From positions 981,288-1,045,287 of the forward strand of contig VZRZ01008693.1 in assembly GCA_013398175.1 (NCBI GenBank): 64,000 nucleotides of DNA, in the 5' to 3' direction. Of this stretch, positions 63,101 through 64,000 are shown piece by piece. Below the pieces are notes generated by a model that searched no databases, was not told where the DNA came from, and saw nothing but the letters and a program-made list of their open reading frames with translations. Within the stretch, counting starts at the first letter, position 1. The number at the start of each line of letters is the position of its first letter. This stretch comes from Climacteris rufus. Lineage: Eukaryota; Chordata; Aves; Passeriformes; Climacteridae. The position numbers were made by a program, and so were the translations under genes.

Positions 63101-63614
63101 AAGTGATATTGATCATTGAAGAAAAGATCATGATCTAATAAAAAATTCCTTCCTTGACTAAAATTTTGCTCAACACTGAAAATAAATGAGGAAACAACAT
63201 CTAAAAAAATGTAGATAAGTCATATTTGCTGGATACTGCCTCTTATATACCCTGAGACAGAAGCCTTATGAAGAAGAGACATGATGAGACGTGTCATTAA
63301 TATATACAAAAAGGAAAAAAATATTCCATTTCAAATAGCTCATTTTTCAATCCTATTGAGGTTACTTTAATGCTTTCTTGTCTACCCACGATATGATTAA
63401 AGTAGCATGTGTAGTACTAAATCATGCGACAGTAATACAAAGAATAAATCATATTTACCTTGGTTTCTGGGTGCCTGACAAGTAAAGAAGCACACAGAGC
63501 ACTTCTAGCCTGGTCAGCAAACCTGCACCAGGCCCTATGATAAATGAACTCAAATTCCAAAAGAACTGCAGCCATTTTATTGTAGTTCTTAATAACTTTT
63601 TTCATTTCCAGTGT
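1..63614 (-). CDS. DNAH8-like: Axonemal outer-arm dynein heavy chain, DNAH5/DNAH8 group (partial, 37 exons visible)
   Basis: This entry spans the whole visible gene; the exons are listed separately. The protein is an ATP-driven microtubule motor of the outer dynein arm in motile cilia or sperm flagella. The visible 2,195 residues (numbered here from the first base of the 63459-63614 exon) run: tail about 1-470, linker about 471-1196, AAA1 about 1197-1486, AAA2 about 1487-1756, AAA3 about 1757-2139, then the approach to AAA4. Three P-loops are seen: GPAGTGKT (AAA1), GPTGAGKT (AAA2) and GEQGTAKT (AAA3). The AAA1 Walker B CFDEFNR and the AAA1 sensor region NPGYAGRQELPENLK are intact. All exon phases match and no stop occurs, so the gene looks functional. 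The family is certain. The paralogue is not: HECRRVIADRFI and GDETLAQLLPHLLEQLE look DNAH8-like, while WQMTKAKMLPTPAKFHY looks DNAH5-like. The start and stop codons lie outside the window. Confidence 0.93.
256..462 (-). CDS. Dynein heavy chain exon v36: end of AAA3
   Basis: Residues 2071-2139. It reads MLPTPAKFHYIFNLRDLSRI, then VALFQHECRRVIADRFI and ends DWFEDMMKK. LPTP.KFHY.FNLRD(L/I)SR(I/V)(W/F)QG and HE..RV.ADRF are conserved in all axonemal dyneins. The internal Met that opens it is not a start codon. Donor GTAAGC. Confidence 0.98.
848..1026 (+). repeat. Purine-rich low-complexity tract
   Basis: About 180 bases almost purely G and A, built from GGAAGGG and GGGAAA-like units passing into GAGGCAAGG-like units. 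On the gene's sense strand it is a long pyrimidine tract. Long apparent open frames across it on both strands are artefacts of composition. Confidence 0.92.
1666..1757. repeat. AT-rich simple repeat
   Basis: A (TA)n run followed by degenerate TATACATA units and a nearly duplicated phrase (TCAGCTATGCTTATTA occurs at about 1656 and about 1697). Ordinary intronic microsatellite with local duplication. Confidence 0.75.
1961..2290 (-). CDS. Dynein heavy chain exon v35: AAA3 sensor region
   Basis: Residues 1961-2070. It reads ITNEVVRQLMEQKGFYSLEK, PGEFTNVVDIQFVAAMIHPG and NDIPQRLKRQFTIYNCTLPS and ends WQMTKAK. HPGGGRNDIP.R(L/F)KRQF is the AAA3 sensor and arginine-finger region shared by axonemal heavy chains. 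Donor GTAAAA. Confidence 0.98.
2291..3553 (-). other. Intron between exons v34 and v35
   Basis: 1.26 kb. It holds one CR1 fragment near 2.75-3.15 kb. No other feature seen. Confidence 0.9.
2756..3152 (-). mobile_element. CR1 LINE fragment (3' end)
   Basis: On the plus strand it reads as the complement of the avian CR1 3' region: a GGAAAGGACCTTGGAGATCA start, CCAACCACTAACACAGCACTG, a CTCCAGGGATGATG block, CCTGTTCCAGG and then the AATATCCAATCTAAACCTC block. The element is therefore in the same orientation as the host gene. 5'-truncated, no coding capacity. Confidence 0.9.
3554..3760 (-). CDS. Dynein heavy chain exon v34: AAA3 Walker B
   Basis: Residues 1892-1960. It reads NYTSKYDPDVHLTKCLNFSS, MFQRSIESYIGKRMGTTHGP and MTVFIDDINMPVINEWGDQ. 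LNFSS.T.P..FQR.IES..(D/G)KR and (V/I)FIDD(I/V)NMP(I/V)INEWGDQ are invariant AAA3 features. Donor GTAAAA. Confidence 0.98.
4396..4414. repeat. (TA)n microsatellite
   Basis: About nine TA units in an AT-rich intron. Confidence 0.9.
4820..5845 (+). mobile_element. Degenerate avian ERV long terminal repeat (solo, old)
   Basis: GC-richer than its surroundings and built of imperfect units sharing GCTGGAGCAGG, CCCATGGGGAAG and GTGAAGAACTGCAGCCC. It ends with a pyrimidine-rich stretch, an eroded polyadenylation signal (TTAGAAATACA near 5678) and the tail AAGTCAAATGCTTTTCCTGTG. This order is what I recall for a common ERVL-type LTR family in bird genomes. No flanking duplication or internal retroviral genes were found. 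The left boundary is approximate. Apparent open frames here are spurious. Confidence 0.72.
7672..7839 (-). CDS. Dynein heavy chain exon v33: AAA3 P-loop
   Basis: Residues 1836-1891. It reads VPEYIYPKDSVPEYTSILVP, NVDSVRTDF and then AVLLIGEQGTAKTVMIK. The AAA3 Walker A GEQGTAKT is at 7684-7707; Ala before Lys is usual for this module in DNAH5/8. AAA3 gates the motor cycle. Confidence 0.98.
7840..8344 (-). other. Intron between exons v32 and v33
   Basis: 505 bases, AT-rich; I see nothing in it. Confidence 0.9.
8345..8581 (-). CDS. Dynein heavy chain exon v32: AAA2-AAA3 junction
   Basis: Residues 1757-1835. It reads GLLPARDEKQLSEEHIARLF VFAVMWSAGALLE (split here for length) and ends CGQWEHWSKK. 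LFVFA..WS.GA.LE and W.(H/Y)W are family landmarks before AAA3. The donor AAG|GTTCGT is weak; only this choice gives the family spacing WSKKV-EYIYP with v33. Confidence 0.92.
8667..8756 (-). CDS. Dynein heavy chain exon v31: AAA2 helical part
   Basis: Residues 1727-1756. A 30-codon exon reading DVMDFVFSAVTPKMSILECM then YIKQAIDLLQ. Poorly conserved in sequence, but its length, phase and the leading KM..LE....Q...LL(Q/E)G pattern agree with relatives. Donor GTAGAT. Confidence 0.9.
8757..13685 (-). other. Intron between exons v30 and v31
   Basis: 4.9 kb. It contains a small CR1 piece near 10.0 kb and a short (TA)n near 9.14 kb. The remainder is AT-rich with nothing recognised. Confidence 0.88.
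10012..10112 (-). mobile_element. CR1 LINE fragment
   Basis: The plus strand reads AGAATCATAGAACAGGTTGG, then GGGATCTTAAAGGTCATCTGG and a CAGGGATGCCACCCACT block. This is the reverse complement of a CR1 3' terminus. About 100 bases remain. Confidence 0.85.
13686..13997 (-). CDS. Dynein heavy chain exon v30: AAA2 core
   Basis: Residues 1623-1726. It reads GEHIWIVLDGPVDAIWIENL, DDNKTLTLANGDRIPMSPN, then [20 protein letters not shown] and ends NCFNAVFQ. DGPVDA.WIENLN is the AAA2 Walker B region and [8 protein letters not shown].GM(V/I) its sensor. All are highly conserved. Confidence 0.98.
13998..14893 (-). other. Intron between exons v29 and v30
   Basis: 896 bases; no repeat or gene recognised. 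Confidence 0.88.
14894..15111 (-). CDS. Dynein heavy chain exon v29: AAA2 P-loop
   Basis: Residues 1550-1622. It reads MMTLGPTGAGKTKC with the AAA2 Walker A at 15074-15097, then EMRMNPKAITASQMFGTLDV and NDWTDGIFSTLWRKTLK. AAA2 normally binds ATP structurally without hydrolysis. The residue after GKT is Lys, where relatives often have Thr. Donor GTAATG. Confidence 0.97.
15112..17159 (-). other. Intron between exons v28 and v29
   Basis: 2.05 kb with one short CR1 end near 16.6 kb. Otherwise AT-rich and featureless to my reading. Confidence 0.88.
16569..16650 (-). mobile_element. CR1 LINE fragment
   Basis: TAGAATCAAAGAATGGTTGA followed by GGTTGGAAGGCACC is the complement of the CR1 3' end. Only about 80 bases remain. 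Confidence 0.82.
17160..17349 (-). CDS. Dynein heavy chain exon v28: start of AAA2
   Basis: Residues 1487-1549. It reads VDEDEPLFMSLINDLFPGIT and ends IQLYETQRVRHG, with the Gly codon split. DEDEPLFLSLI.DLFP and (Q/L)L(Y/F)ET..VRHG(L/M)M are AAA2 landmarks just before its P-loop. Donor GTTAGC. Confidence 0.97.
17350..18367 (-). other. Intron between exons v27 and v28
   Basis: 1.0 kb; nothing recognised. Confidence 0.88.
18368..18502 (-). CDS. Dynein heavy chain exon v27: end of AAA1
   Basis: Residues 1442-1486. It reads VHYDFGLRNILSVLRTLGAV and ends VVMRVLRDMNLSKL. H(Y/F)DFGLRN...VLR..G with (V/A)LRD.NL.KL is the AAA1 C-terminal helical segment. The tetrad before the donor is CTG|GTAATG. 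Confidence 0.97.
19763..19804 (+). promoter_or_regulatory. LTR promoter elements (CCAAT and TATA)
   Basis: CCAAT at 19763-19767 and TATATTTA at 19797-19804, about 30 bases apart, the usual arrangement of an LTR U3 promoter. Whether it is active cannot be told from sequence. Confidence 0.6.
20674..20679 (+). terminator. LTR polyadenylation signal AATAAA
   Basis: A canonical hexamer preceded by a T-rich stretch, about 155 bases before the LTR's right end. It lies on the strand opposite the dynein transcript, so it should not cut the host message. Confidence 0.6.
20990..22365 (+). mobile_element. Old CR1 LINE 3' half
   Basis: Degraded, but it keeps the CR1 landmark TTTGCAGATGATACCAAACTGG near 21040 (late reverse-transcriptase region) and the 3' landmark ACCTCTGGAGGTCCCTTCC near 22314-22332. 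Orientation is antisense to the gene. The middle part is poorly matched, so it may be two pieces. Confidence 0.65.
23428..23700 (-). mobile_element. CR1 LINE fragment (3' end)
   Basis: The plus strand shows TAAAGATCATTTAGTTCCAA, CCCCCCTGGCATGAGCAGGG, the CACTAGGCCAGGTTACTCAG block and the AATATCTAATCTG block, the complement of the CR1 terminus. About 270 bases, same orientation as the host gene. Confidence 0.92.
24215..24770 (+). mobile_element. CR1 LINE copy with internal deletion
   Basis: It starts in the endonuclease-region landmark GGGAGTTGCCCTTTAAAGTG (about 24256) and continues through GCAAGCCCTGGTCCTCA and CAATATCTGCTGGGAAGGCA. It then jumps near 24560 to the 3'-terminal block ending GATCTCCAGAGGTCCC (24709-24724). 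Most of the reverse-transcriptase region is missing. Confidence 0.75.
26265..26459 (-). CDS. Dynein heavy chain exon v26: AAA1 sensor region
   Basis: Residues 1377-1441. It reads NPGYAGRQELPENLKIQFRT, MMVPDRSIIMRVKLASAGF and ends YKLCEEQLSKQ. NPGYAGR.ELP.NLK is the AAA1 sensor-I hallmark of all dyneins. The exon joins directly to VHYDFGLRN in v27 across the longest intron of the window. Confidence 0.98.
26460..27654 (-). other. Intron between exons v25 and v26
   Basis: 1.2 kb with a small hexamer repeat at 26548-26569. An open frame at 27222-27419 on the minus strand has no family match and is not needed for frame. Confidence 0.88.
26548..26569. repeat. (GCACAT)n short tandem repeat
   Basis: About three and a half GCACAT units close to the acceptor of exon v26. 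Confidence 0.8.
27655..27842 (-). CDS. Dynein heavy chain exon v25: AAA1 Walker B
   Basis: Residues 1314-1376. It reads LAQSGAWGCFDEFNRIELPV with the catalytic Walker B CFDEFNR at 27796-27816, then SVAAQQIYIVLQCKKKKKPQ, DGDVVDMDREFGIFLTM. A run of five lysines sits in the loop after the Walker B strand, where relatives have a mixed Lys/Glu/Arg run. Confidence 0.98.
29660..30200. other. GC-richer block of unknown origin
   Basis: It stands out from the AT-rich intron by CCT/CTG-rich composition, a near repeat of GACTGAACTTCCT (about 29890 and about 29957) and a small GGATCTT tandem (29981-30000). It may be an old LTR or other repeat that I do not recognise. No coding support. Confidence 0.4.
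30677..30699. repeat. (CA)n microsatellite
   Basis: Eleven or twelve CA units. Confidence 0.95.
31788..31806. repeat. Poly-T tract
   Basis: About nineteen T residues on the plus strand (poly-A on the gene strand), next to AT-rich sequence. Confidence 0.9.
34030..34208 (-). CDS. Dynein heavy chain exon v24: AAA1 P-loop
   Basis: Residues 1254-1313. It reads CYITLAQALGMSMGGAP and then the AAA1 Walker A motif GPAGTGKTET at 34130-34153. It continues DMGKCLGKYVVVFNCSDQMD and GLGRIYKG. AAA1 is the main ATP-hydrolysing site of dynein; all key residues (Gly, Lys, Thr) are present. Confidence 0.98.
35776..36090 (-). mobile_element. CR1 LINE fragment
   Basis: The plus strand reads TAGAATCATAACATATCCCA, then CCTTTTGAACTCTGGCAGGC, TTGGTGCTGTGACCACCTCCC and a TTTCTTGATACTGG block. 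This is the complement of a CR1 3' segment, older than the copy at 23.4 kb. Confidence 0.8.
36275..36395 (+). mobile_element. CR1 LINE 3' terminus
   Basis: GGGGCTTTGAGCAACTTGATC, TAGTGGAAAATGTTC, TTGGAACTAGATGATCTTTA and a terminal ATTCTATGATTTTA form a sense-orientation CR1 end, antisense to the gene. Confidence 0.9.
37074..37246 (-). CDS. Dynein heavy chain exon v23: AAA1 entry
   Basis: Residues 1197-1253. It reads VRMNIKSPSDFEWQKQSRFY and ends EYLGCTDRLVITPLTDR. The latter string (NEFLGCT.RLVITPLTDR in relatives) opens the AAA1 ATPase module. The donor GTATTT splits the Arg codon. Confidence 0.96.
37247..38813 (-). other. Intron between exons v22 and v23
   Basis: 1.57 kb; nothing recognised. 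Confidence 0.88.
38814..38960 (-). CDS. Dynein heavy chain exon v22: linker to AAA1
   Basis: Residues 1148-1196. It reads VMHTTNQKFLELLNDLIDMT and YETLITIHVHQKDIFDNL. (K/R).ETLITIHVHQ.DIFD is the canonical lead-in to AAA1. The acceptor GGAAAAG has an unusually poor pyrimidine tract, but the frame and the DKK-VM-NQ.FL spacing fit. Donor GTAAGA. Confidence 0.94.
38961..40571 (-). other. Intron between exons v21 and v22
   Basis: 1.6 kb; small A-rich and TCC-rich runs only (for example near 40020). Confidence 0.88.
40572..40787 (-). CDS. Dynein heavy chain exon v21: end of linker
   Basis: Residues 1076-1147. It reads GNVEFWLGQLLNGIRKTIHT, later FPAQIGLLGIQIIWTRDAEK, and ends KTDKK. GNVE.WL..LL and FPAQ(V/I)GLLGIQ..WTRD.E are invariant linker elements leading to AAA1. 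Donor GTAGTA. Confidence 0.96.
40788..41188 (-). other. Intron between exons v20 and v21
   Basis: 401 bases; I see nothing in it. Confidence 0.9.
41189..41317 (-). CDS. Dynein heavy chain exon v20: linker
   Basis: Residues 1033-1075. It reads AHLLSLFDNVNRVAFHEKNY and ends NIIEPVLAQ. AHL...FDN(I/V)..V.FHEK.YD.I matches the family; the segment after it is normally variable. Donor GTAATG, acceptor TTATAG. Confidence 0.94.
41515..41781 (-). CDS. Dynein heavy chain exon v19: linker
   Basis: Residues 944-1032. It opens EARRFQNIDKSWQRIMQRAH, contains GDETLAQLLPHLLEQLEICQ and [20 protein letters not shown], and ends DSHTIQ. These are core linker signatures. The LSQLL/HLLEQLE wording is closer to DNAH8 than DNAH5 as I recall them. 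Donor GTACAA. Confidence 0.96.
41782..44046 (-). other. Intron between exons v18 and v19
   Basis: 2.27 kb with one old CR1 fragment near 42.3-42.7 kb. Confidence 0.88.
42290..42715 (-). mobile_element. Old CR1 LINE fragment
   Basis: The plus strand keeps the CR1-complement order: AATCATAAATTATCTGAGAG, a CATGTTTAACGATGC block, GAAGCCTCTCCAGG, AACCCTCATATTTTAAAAAC and AAGCCCAGTTTGTTGC near the middle. Diverged, so it is probably an old subfamily. Confidence 0.65.
44047..44200 (-). CDS. Dynein heavy chain exon v18: linker
   Basis: Residues 892-943. It reads YNAPFKSTIQQWVQKLTN and ends [20 protein letters not shown] plus Gln. The string NLW.[16 protein letters not shown] is essentially invariant in this group. 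Separated from v17 by a 104-base intron. Confidence 0.96.
44305..44504 (-). CDS. Dynein heavy chain exon v17: linker
   Basis: Residues 826-891. It reads DICISAVKEKDIEAKLKHII, then TRGELLLKG and ends LLGSLMSN with a split Arg codon. It follows KEDIE directly, giving the family string (E)DICISAVKE.DIE.KLK. Donor GTACAG. Confidence 0.95.
44505..45883 (-). other. Intron between exons v16 and v17
   Basis: 1.38 kb; only a short poly-A run near 45835 is notable. Confidence 0.88.
45884..46012 (-). CDS. Dynein heavy chain exon v16: linker
   Basis: Residues 783-825. It reads AMLSRHWERIEQVTGHHFDV and ends APLLKHKEDIE. MM.RHW.RI...TGH is one of the most conserved linker motifs of dynein heavy chains. 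Phase 0 at both ends; donor GTACAT. Confidence 0.95.
46013..46337 (-). other. Intron between exons v15 and v16
   Basis: 325 bases; nothing seen. Confidence 0.9.
46338..46449 (-). CDS. Dynein heavy chain exon v15: linker
   Basis: Residues 745-782. It reads IRRLPKAVKEWQAFQDLKKK then CPLLEMMKNK. RKLP.A...W.AF.DLKK and CPLLE.M are conserved in the group. Donor GTATGT, acceptor TTTTTAAG. Confidence 0.93.
46450..48895 (-). other. Intron between exons v14 and v15
   Basis: 2.45 kb, strongly AT-rich; no repeat or gene recognised. Confidence 0.88.
48896..49058 (-). CDS. Dynein heavy chain exon v14: linker
   Basis: Residues 691-744. It reads YPELHKIKRELSLLQKLYSL and NDVNIEKITNELLDFQS. The LLQ.LYSLYN...(V/I)NIEKI..EL..FQ pattern is diagnostic of this part of the linker. 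The strong GTAAGT donor splits a Lys codon. Confidence 0.94.
49059..50141 (-). other. Intron between exons v13 and v14
   Basis: 1.08 kb. A plus-strand open frame at 49592-49912 has no support and is taken as chance. Confidence 0.88.
50142..50278 (-). CDS. Dynein heavy chain exon v13: linker
   Basis: Residues 645-690. It reads GPSEENIPPREASDRLQIFQ and SGGEELCGLPIT. EASDRL..FQ..F and GGEELFGLP are strong DNAH5/8 linker signatures (Phe is Cys here). Donor GTAGTT, acceptor TTCACAG. Confidence 0.93.
50279..51945 (-). other. Intron between exons v12 and v13
   Basis: 1.67 kb. It contains a GC-richer block at 50.72-51.42 kb. Confidence 0.88.
50720..51420. other. GC-richer block, probable unassigned repeat
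   Basis: It differs sharply from its AT-rich flanks and is full of GCAGAGCAGG, CAGGTCAGGG and GGATCCATGG-like words. The composition resembles old avian LTR sequence, but I cannot name a family and see no terminal duplications. Overlapping open frames on both strands argue against a real protein. Confidence 0.4.
51946..52064 (-). CDS. Dynein heavy chain exon v12: linker
   Basis: Residues 606-644. It reads ARQVEDLLLKVQPDMKADLL and ends EFYKEYDEK, split AA|G across the junction before GTAGGT. It matches the family pattern of an LQP element followed by a helical stretch to an acidic YD. Confidence 0.9.
52204..52608 (-). CDS. Dynein heavy chain exon v11: start of linker (DHC_N2)
   Basis: Residues 471-605, the longest visible exon. 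It opens QLEMQIRELPNR and carries RLSRPIHDLDDVRGAMEALK, then GPIEESYSVLHKY and ends YAWKNLNRQ. The RPI.DLDD...LKEIRE and GPIEE.Y motifs mark the beginning of the linker region, the lever that swings across the AAA ring. Confidence 0.94.
52692..52772 (-). CDS. Dynein heavy chain exon v10: tail-linker boundary
   Basis: Residues 444-470. A 27-codon exon reading DPEEKVKEFVDTKPTMAEFQ then TQIRYFS. Strong donor GTAAGT; acceptor AAGTAG. It is separated from v11 by only 83 bases. Confidence 0.87.
52773..54409 (-). other. Intron between exons v9 and v10
   Basis: 1.64 kb; nothing recognised. Confidence 0.88.
54410..54613 (-). CDS. Dynein heavy chain exon v9: tail
   Basis: Residues 376-443. It reads VEQAVAVEQDDGSNLTRVVA, then NKVVIQLNTIILSLKTEALD and ends SGIWNK. 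The donor is GTTAAA, a weak GT site, but it is the only one that joins in frame to the next exon's DPEEK. Tail/linker boundary region. Confidence 0.86.
54614..55759 (-). other. Intron between exons v8 and v9
   Basis: 1.15 kb with a (GGT)n run at 55066-55087 and a short AAAC run near 55571. Confidence 0.88.
55066..55087. repeat. (GGT)n microsatellite
   Basis: Seven GGT units (ACC on the gene strand). Confidence 0.95.
55760..55852 (-). CDS. Dynein heavy chain exon v8: tail
   Basis: Residues 345-375. It reads SAVNKAVNIILSIAKDIPLW and ends HHKQQQ at a strong GTGAGT donor. It directly continues LEDIQ of v7, as in related heavy chains (LEDVQ...NKAV). Phase 0 at both ends. Confidence 0.88.
55853..56969 (-). 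other. Intron between exons v7 and v8
   Basis: 1.12 kb; nothing recognised. Confidence 0.88.
56970..57133 (-). CDS. Dynein heavy chain exon v7: tail
   Basis: Residues 290-344. It reads TKISLESLRHRLRVIDSRYQ and ends EIQLAIPNVVLRPSLEDIQ. The LAIPN(V/I)V...P.LEDIQ element is well conserved in DNAH5/8. Acceptor ATTTAG, donor GTAACA. Confidence 0.9.
57251..57374 (-). CDS. Dynein heavy chain exon v6: cysteine-rich tail segment
   Basis: Residues 249-289. It contains five cysteines, plus a sixth completed across the next junction; three of them are spaced CQECLSC. It ends QKNTDSLIR before a strong GTGAGT donor. This part of the tail is variable in the family, so support comes from phase, splice sites and the following conserved exon. 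A metal-binding role is not shown. Confidence 0.8.
57491..57578 (-). CDS. Dynein heavy chain exon v5: tail
   Basis: Residues 219-248. A short exon reading QSQQVECSVYELIDILKHSL then KADAERTLE. It has few recognisable motifs, but both splice sites are good (GTAAGA donor, TTTTTGTAG acceptor) and its phase joins v4 and v6 exactly. Confidence 0.82.
57579..58248 (-). other. Intron between exons v4 and v5
   Basis: 670 bases; nothing recognised. Confidence 0.88.
58249..58456 (-). CDS. Dynein heavy chain exon v4: tail
   Basis: Residues 150-218. It reads FIQNVYSTLRELDYVVKEAS, then LECRINRILEDIS and ILPEDEP. I chose the acceptor GCTTAG at 58457-58458, not the CAG eight bases downstream. Only this choice keeps frame with the T left by v3 and restores the spacing I recall for the family between WTSLNI and the CRI helix. 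The donor is CA|GTAGGT. Confidence 0.88.
58457..60589 (-). other. Intron between exons v3 and v4
   Basis: 2.13 kb with a (TA)n(TG)n(TA)n run near 59.1 kb and a short AATA run near 59780. Confidence 0.88.
59080..59128. repeat. Compound (TA)n(TG)n(TA)n microsatellite
   Basis: A TA run, about five TG units, then a second TA run. Alternating purine-pyrimidine throughout. Confidence 0.95.
60590..60741 (-). CDS. Dynein heavy chain exon v3: tail
   Basis: Residues 99-149. It reads LQNLLMSYKERLNRIPVVLK and later PGLMQLSWTSLNINK. The PGL...WTSLNI motif is conserved at this place in axonemal heavy chains. The donor GTATGT leaves a single T, which fixes the acceptor of the next exon. Confidence 0.9.
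60742..62374 (-). other. Intron between exons v2 and v3
   Basis: 1.63 kb; a short (CTG)n near 61273 and nothing else recognised. Confidence 0.88.
62375..62514 (-). CDS. Dynein heavy chain exon v2: tail
   Basis: Residues 53-99. It opens ELFVNLDPMVLEVLYETKYL, continuing the preceding HPETK in phase 0, and ends two bases into a Glu codon before GTGAGT. LFVNLDP followed by a YET segment is a recognisable DNAH5/8 tail signature. The acceptor is ATGAAG behind a T/C-rich tract. Confidence 0.88.
62515..63458 (-). other. Intron between exons v1 and v2
   Basis: 944 bases; nothing recognised. Confidence 0.88.
63459..63614 (-). CDS. Dynein heavy chain exon v1: tail
   Basis: First visible exon (residues 1-52). 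It reads TLEMKKVIKNYNKMAAVLLE and ends ...LLVRHPETK before a GTAAAT donor; the acceptor is TTGCAG. The pattern of a basic Asn-Tyr-Asn segment followed by LLEFE and YHRAW is typical of the DHC_N1 tail region, which binds intermediate chains and neighbouring heavy chains. Phase 0 at both ends. Confidence 0.88.
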
Positions 63615-64000
63615 CTGCAATTTAGGAGGAAGAAAAAGAAAAAACACCACTTAAACAATTCAAAGAGTCTAACACAGTAGAAAGGCCCTCAACTAGGCTT
63701 TCCCTCTCCACTATTAGGAAAACAAAAGAAACAGAAAGCTCTTAATTGTGCTGGTTTAGAAACAAGGTAAGACACAGAAACAGAGCAATATATTTAGGAA
63801 TTCAGTTATTAAGTGATATTCAGCTGCTCTAACCAACATAACTTTTCCTGATTTTTCTCCCAGTCTTGCCCATAGAACAAAGTCTATACAATGACCTATA
63901 CAAGGCACTGATGTCCCATTGACAGAGCTATACAAACTATGTTCTTTCATGAAGTGTGGCTATTGTTCAAGTCCTACTGTTGGATGAACTTGGATACAAG
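63615..64000 (-). other. Intron upstream of the first visible exon (cut by window edge)
   Basis: 386 bases up to the window edge. I found no further exon here; an open frame at 63756-63950 on the minus strand has no dynein similarity. Confidence 0.75.

Noticed and set aside
1..64000. CRISPR array, operon, phage or other prokaryotic system; tRNA or rRNA genes
   Set aside because: No direct-repeat/spacer pattern, no bacterial gene organisation and no RNA gene I can recognise; the sequence is animal nuclear DNA.

Overview
The window looks like a piece of a bird nuclear genome. It is AT-rich and intron-rich, carries repeated CR1 LINE 3' fragments (the usual avian LINE), and holds two avian-type ERV long terminal repeats, one of them a solo LTR with a perfect 5-bp target duplication. 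Nothing in it is bacterial or plasmid-like.

One gene fills the window. It lies on the minus strand, enters beyond the right edge and leaves beyond the left edge. I could splice 37 exons (36 complete internal exons and one cut by the left edge) into 6,585 coding bases, exactly 2,195 codons, with matching phase at every junction and no stop codon. The product is an axonemal outer-arm dynein heavy chain of the DNAH5/DNAH8 (gamma-type) group. A full chain of this family is about 4,600 residues, so roughly half is here. In gene order (right to left) the exons encode the end of the N-terminal tail (about 63.6-54.4 kb), the linker (about 52.8-38.8 kb), AAA1 with the main ATPase site (37.2-18.4 kb), AAA2 (17.3-8.7 kb), AAA3 (8.6-0.3 kb) and the run toward AAA4 (1-168). 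The AAA4-AAA6 modules, the stalk with its microtubule-binding tip and the C-terminal domain lie off the left edge. The first part of the tail and the start codon lie off the right edge.

About 90% of the window is intron. The longest intron (18503-26264, 7.8 kb) collected most of the mobile DNA: a 1,233-bp solo LTR at 19604-20836 and several CR1 pieces. An older, eroded LTR lies near 4.8-5.85 kb. Other CR1 fragments lie near 2.8, 10.0, 16.6, 35.9, 36.3 and 42.5 kb. Simple repeats include a 180-bp purine tract at 0.85-1.03 kb, (CA)n at 30.68 kb, (GGT)n at 55.07 kb and a mixed (TA)n/(TG)n run at 59.08 kb. I recognised no tRNA, rRNA, other protein gene, CRISPR array or gene-start promoter.

The main open question is which paralogue this is. 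Some segments read more like DNAH8 and others more like DNAH5, as I remember those families. A diverged DNAH8 or a third, bird-retained gamma-type heavy chain both fit. I found no undescribed biological system.
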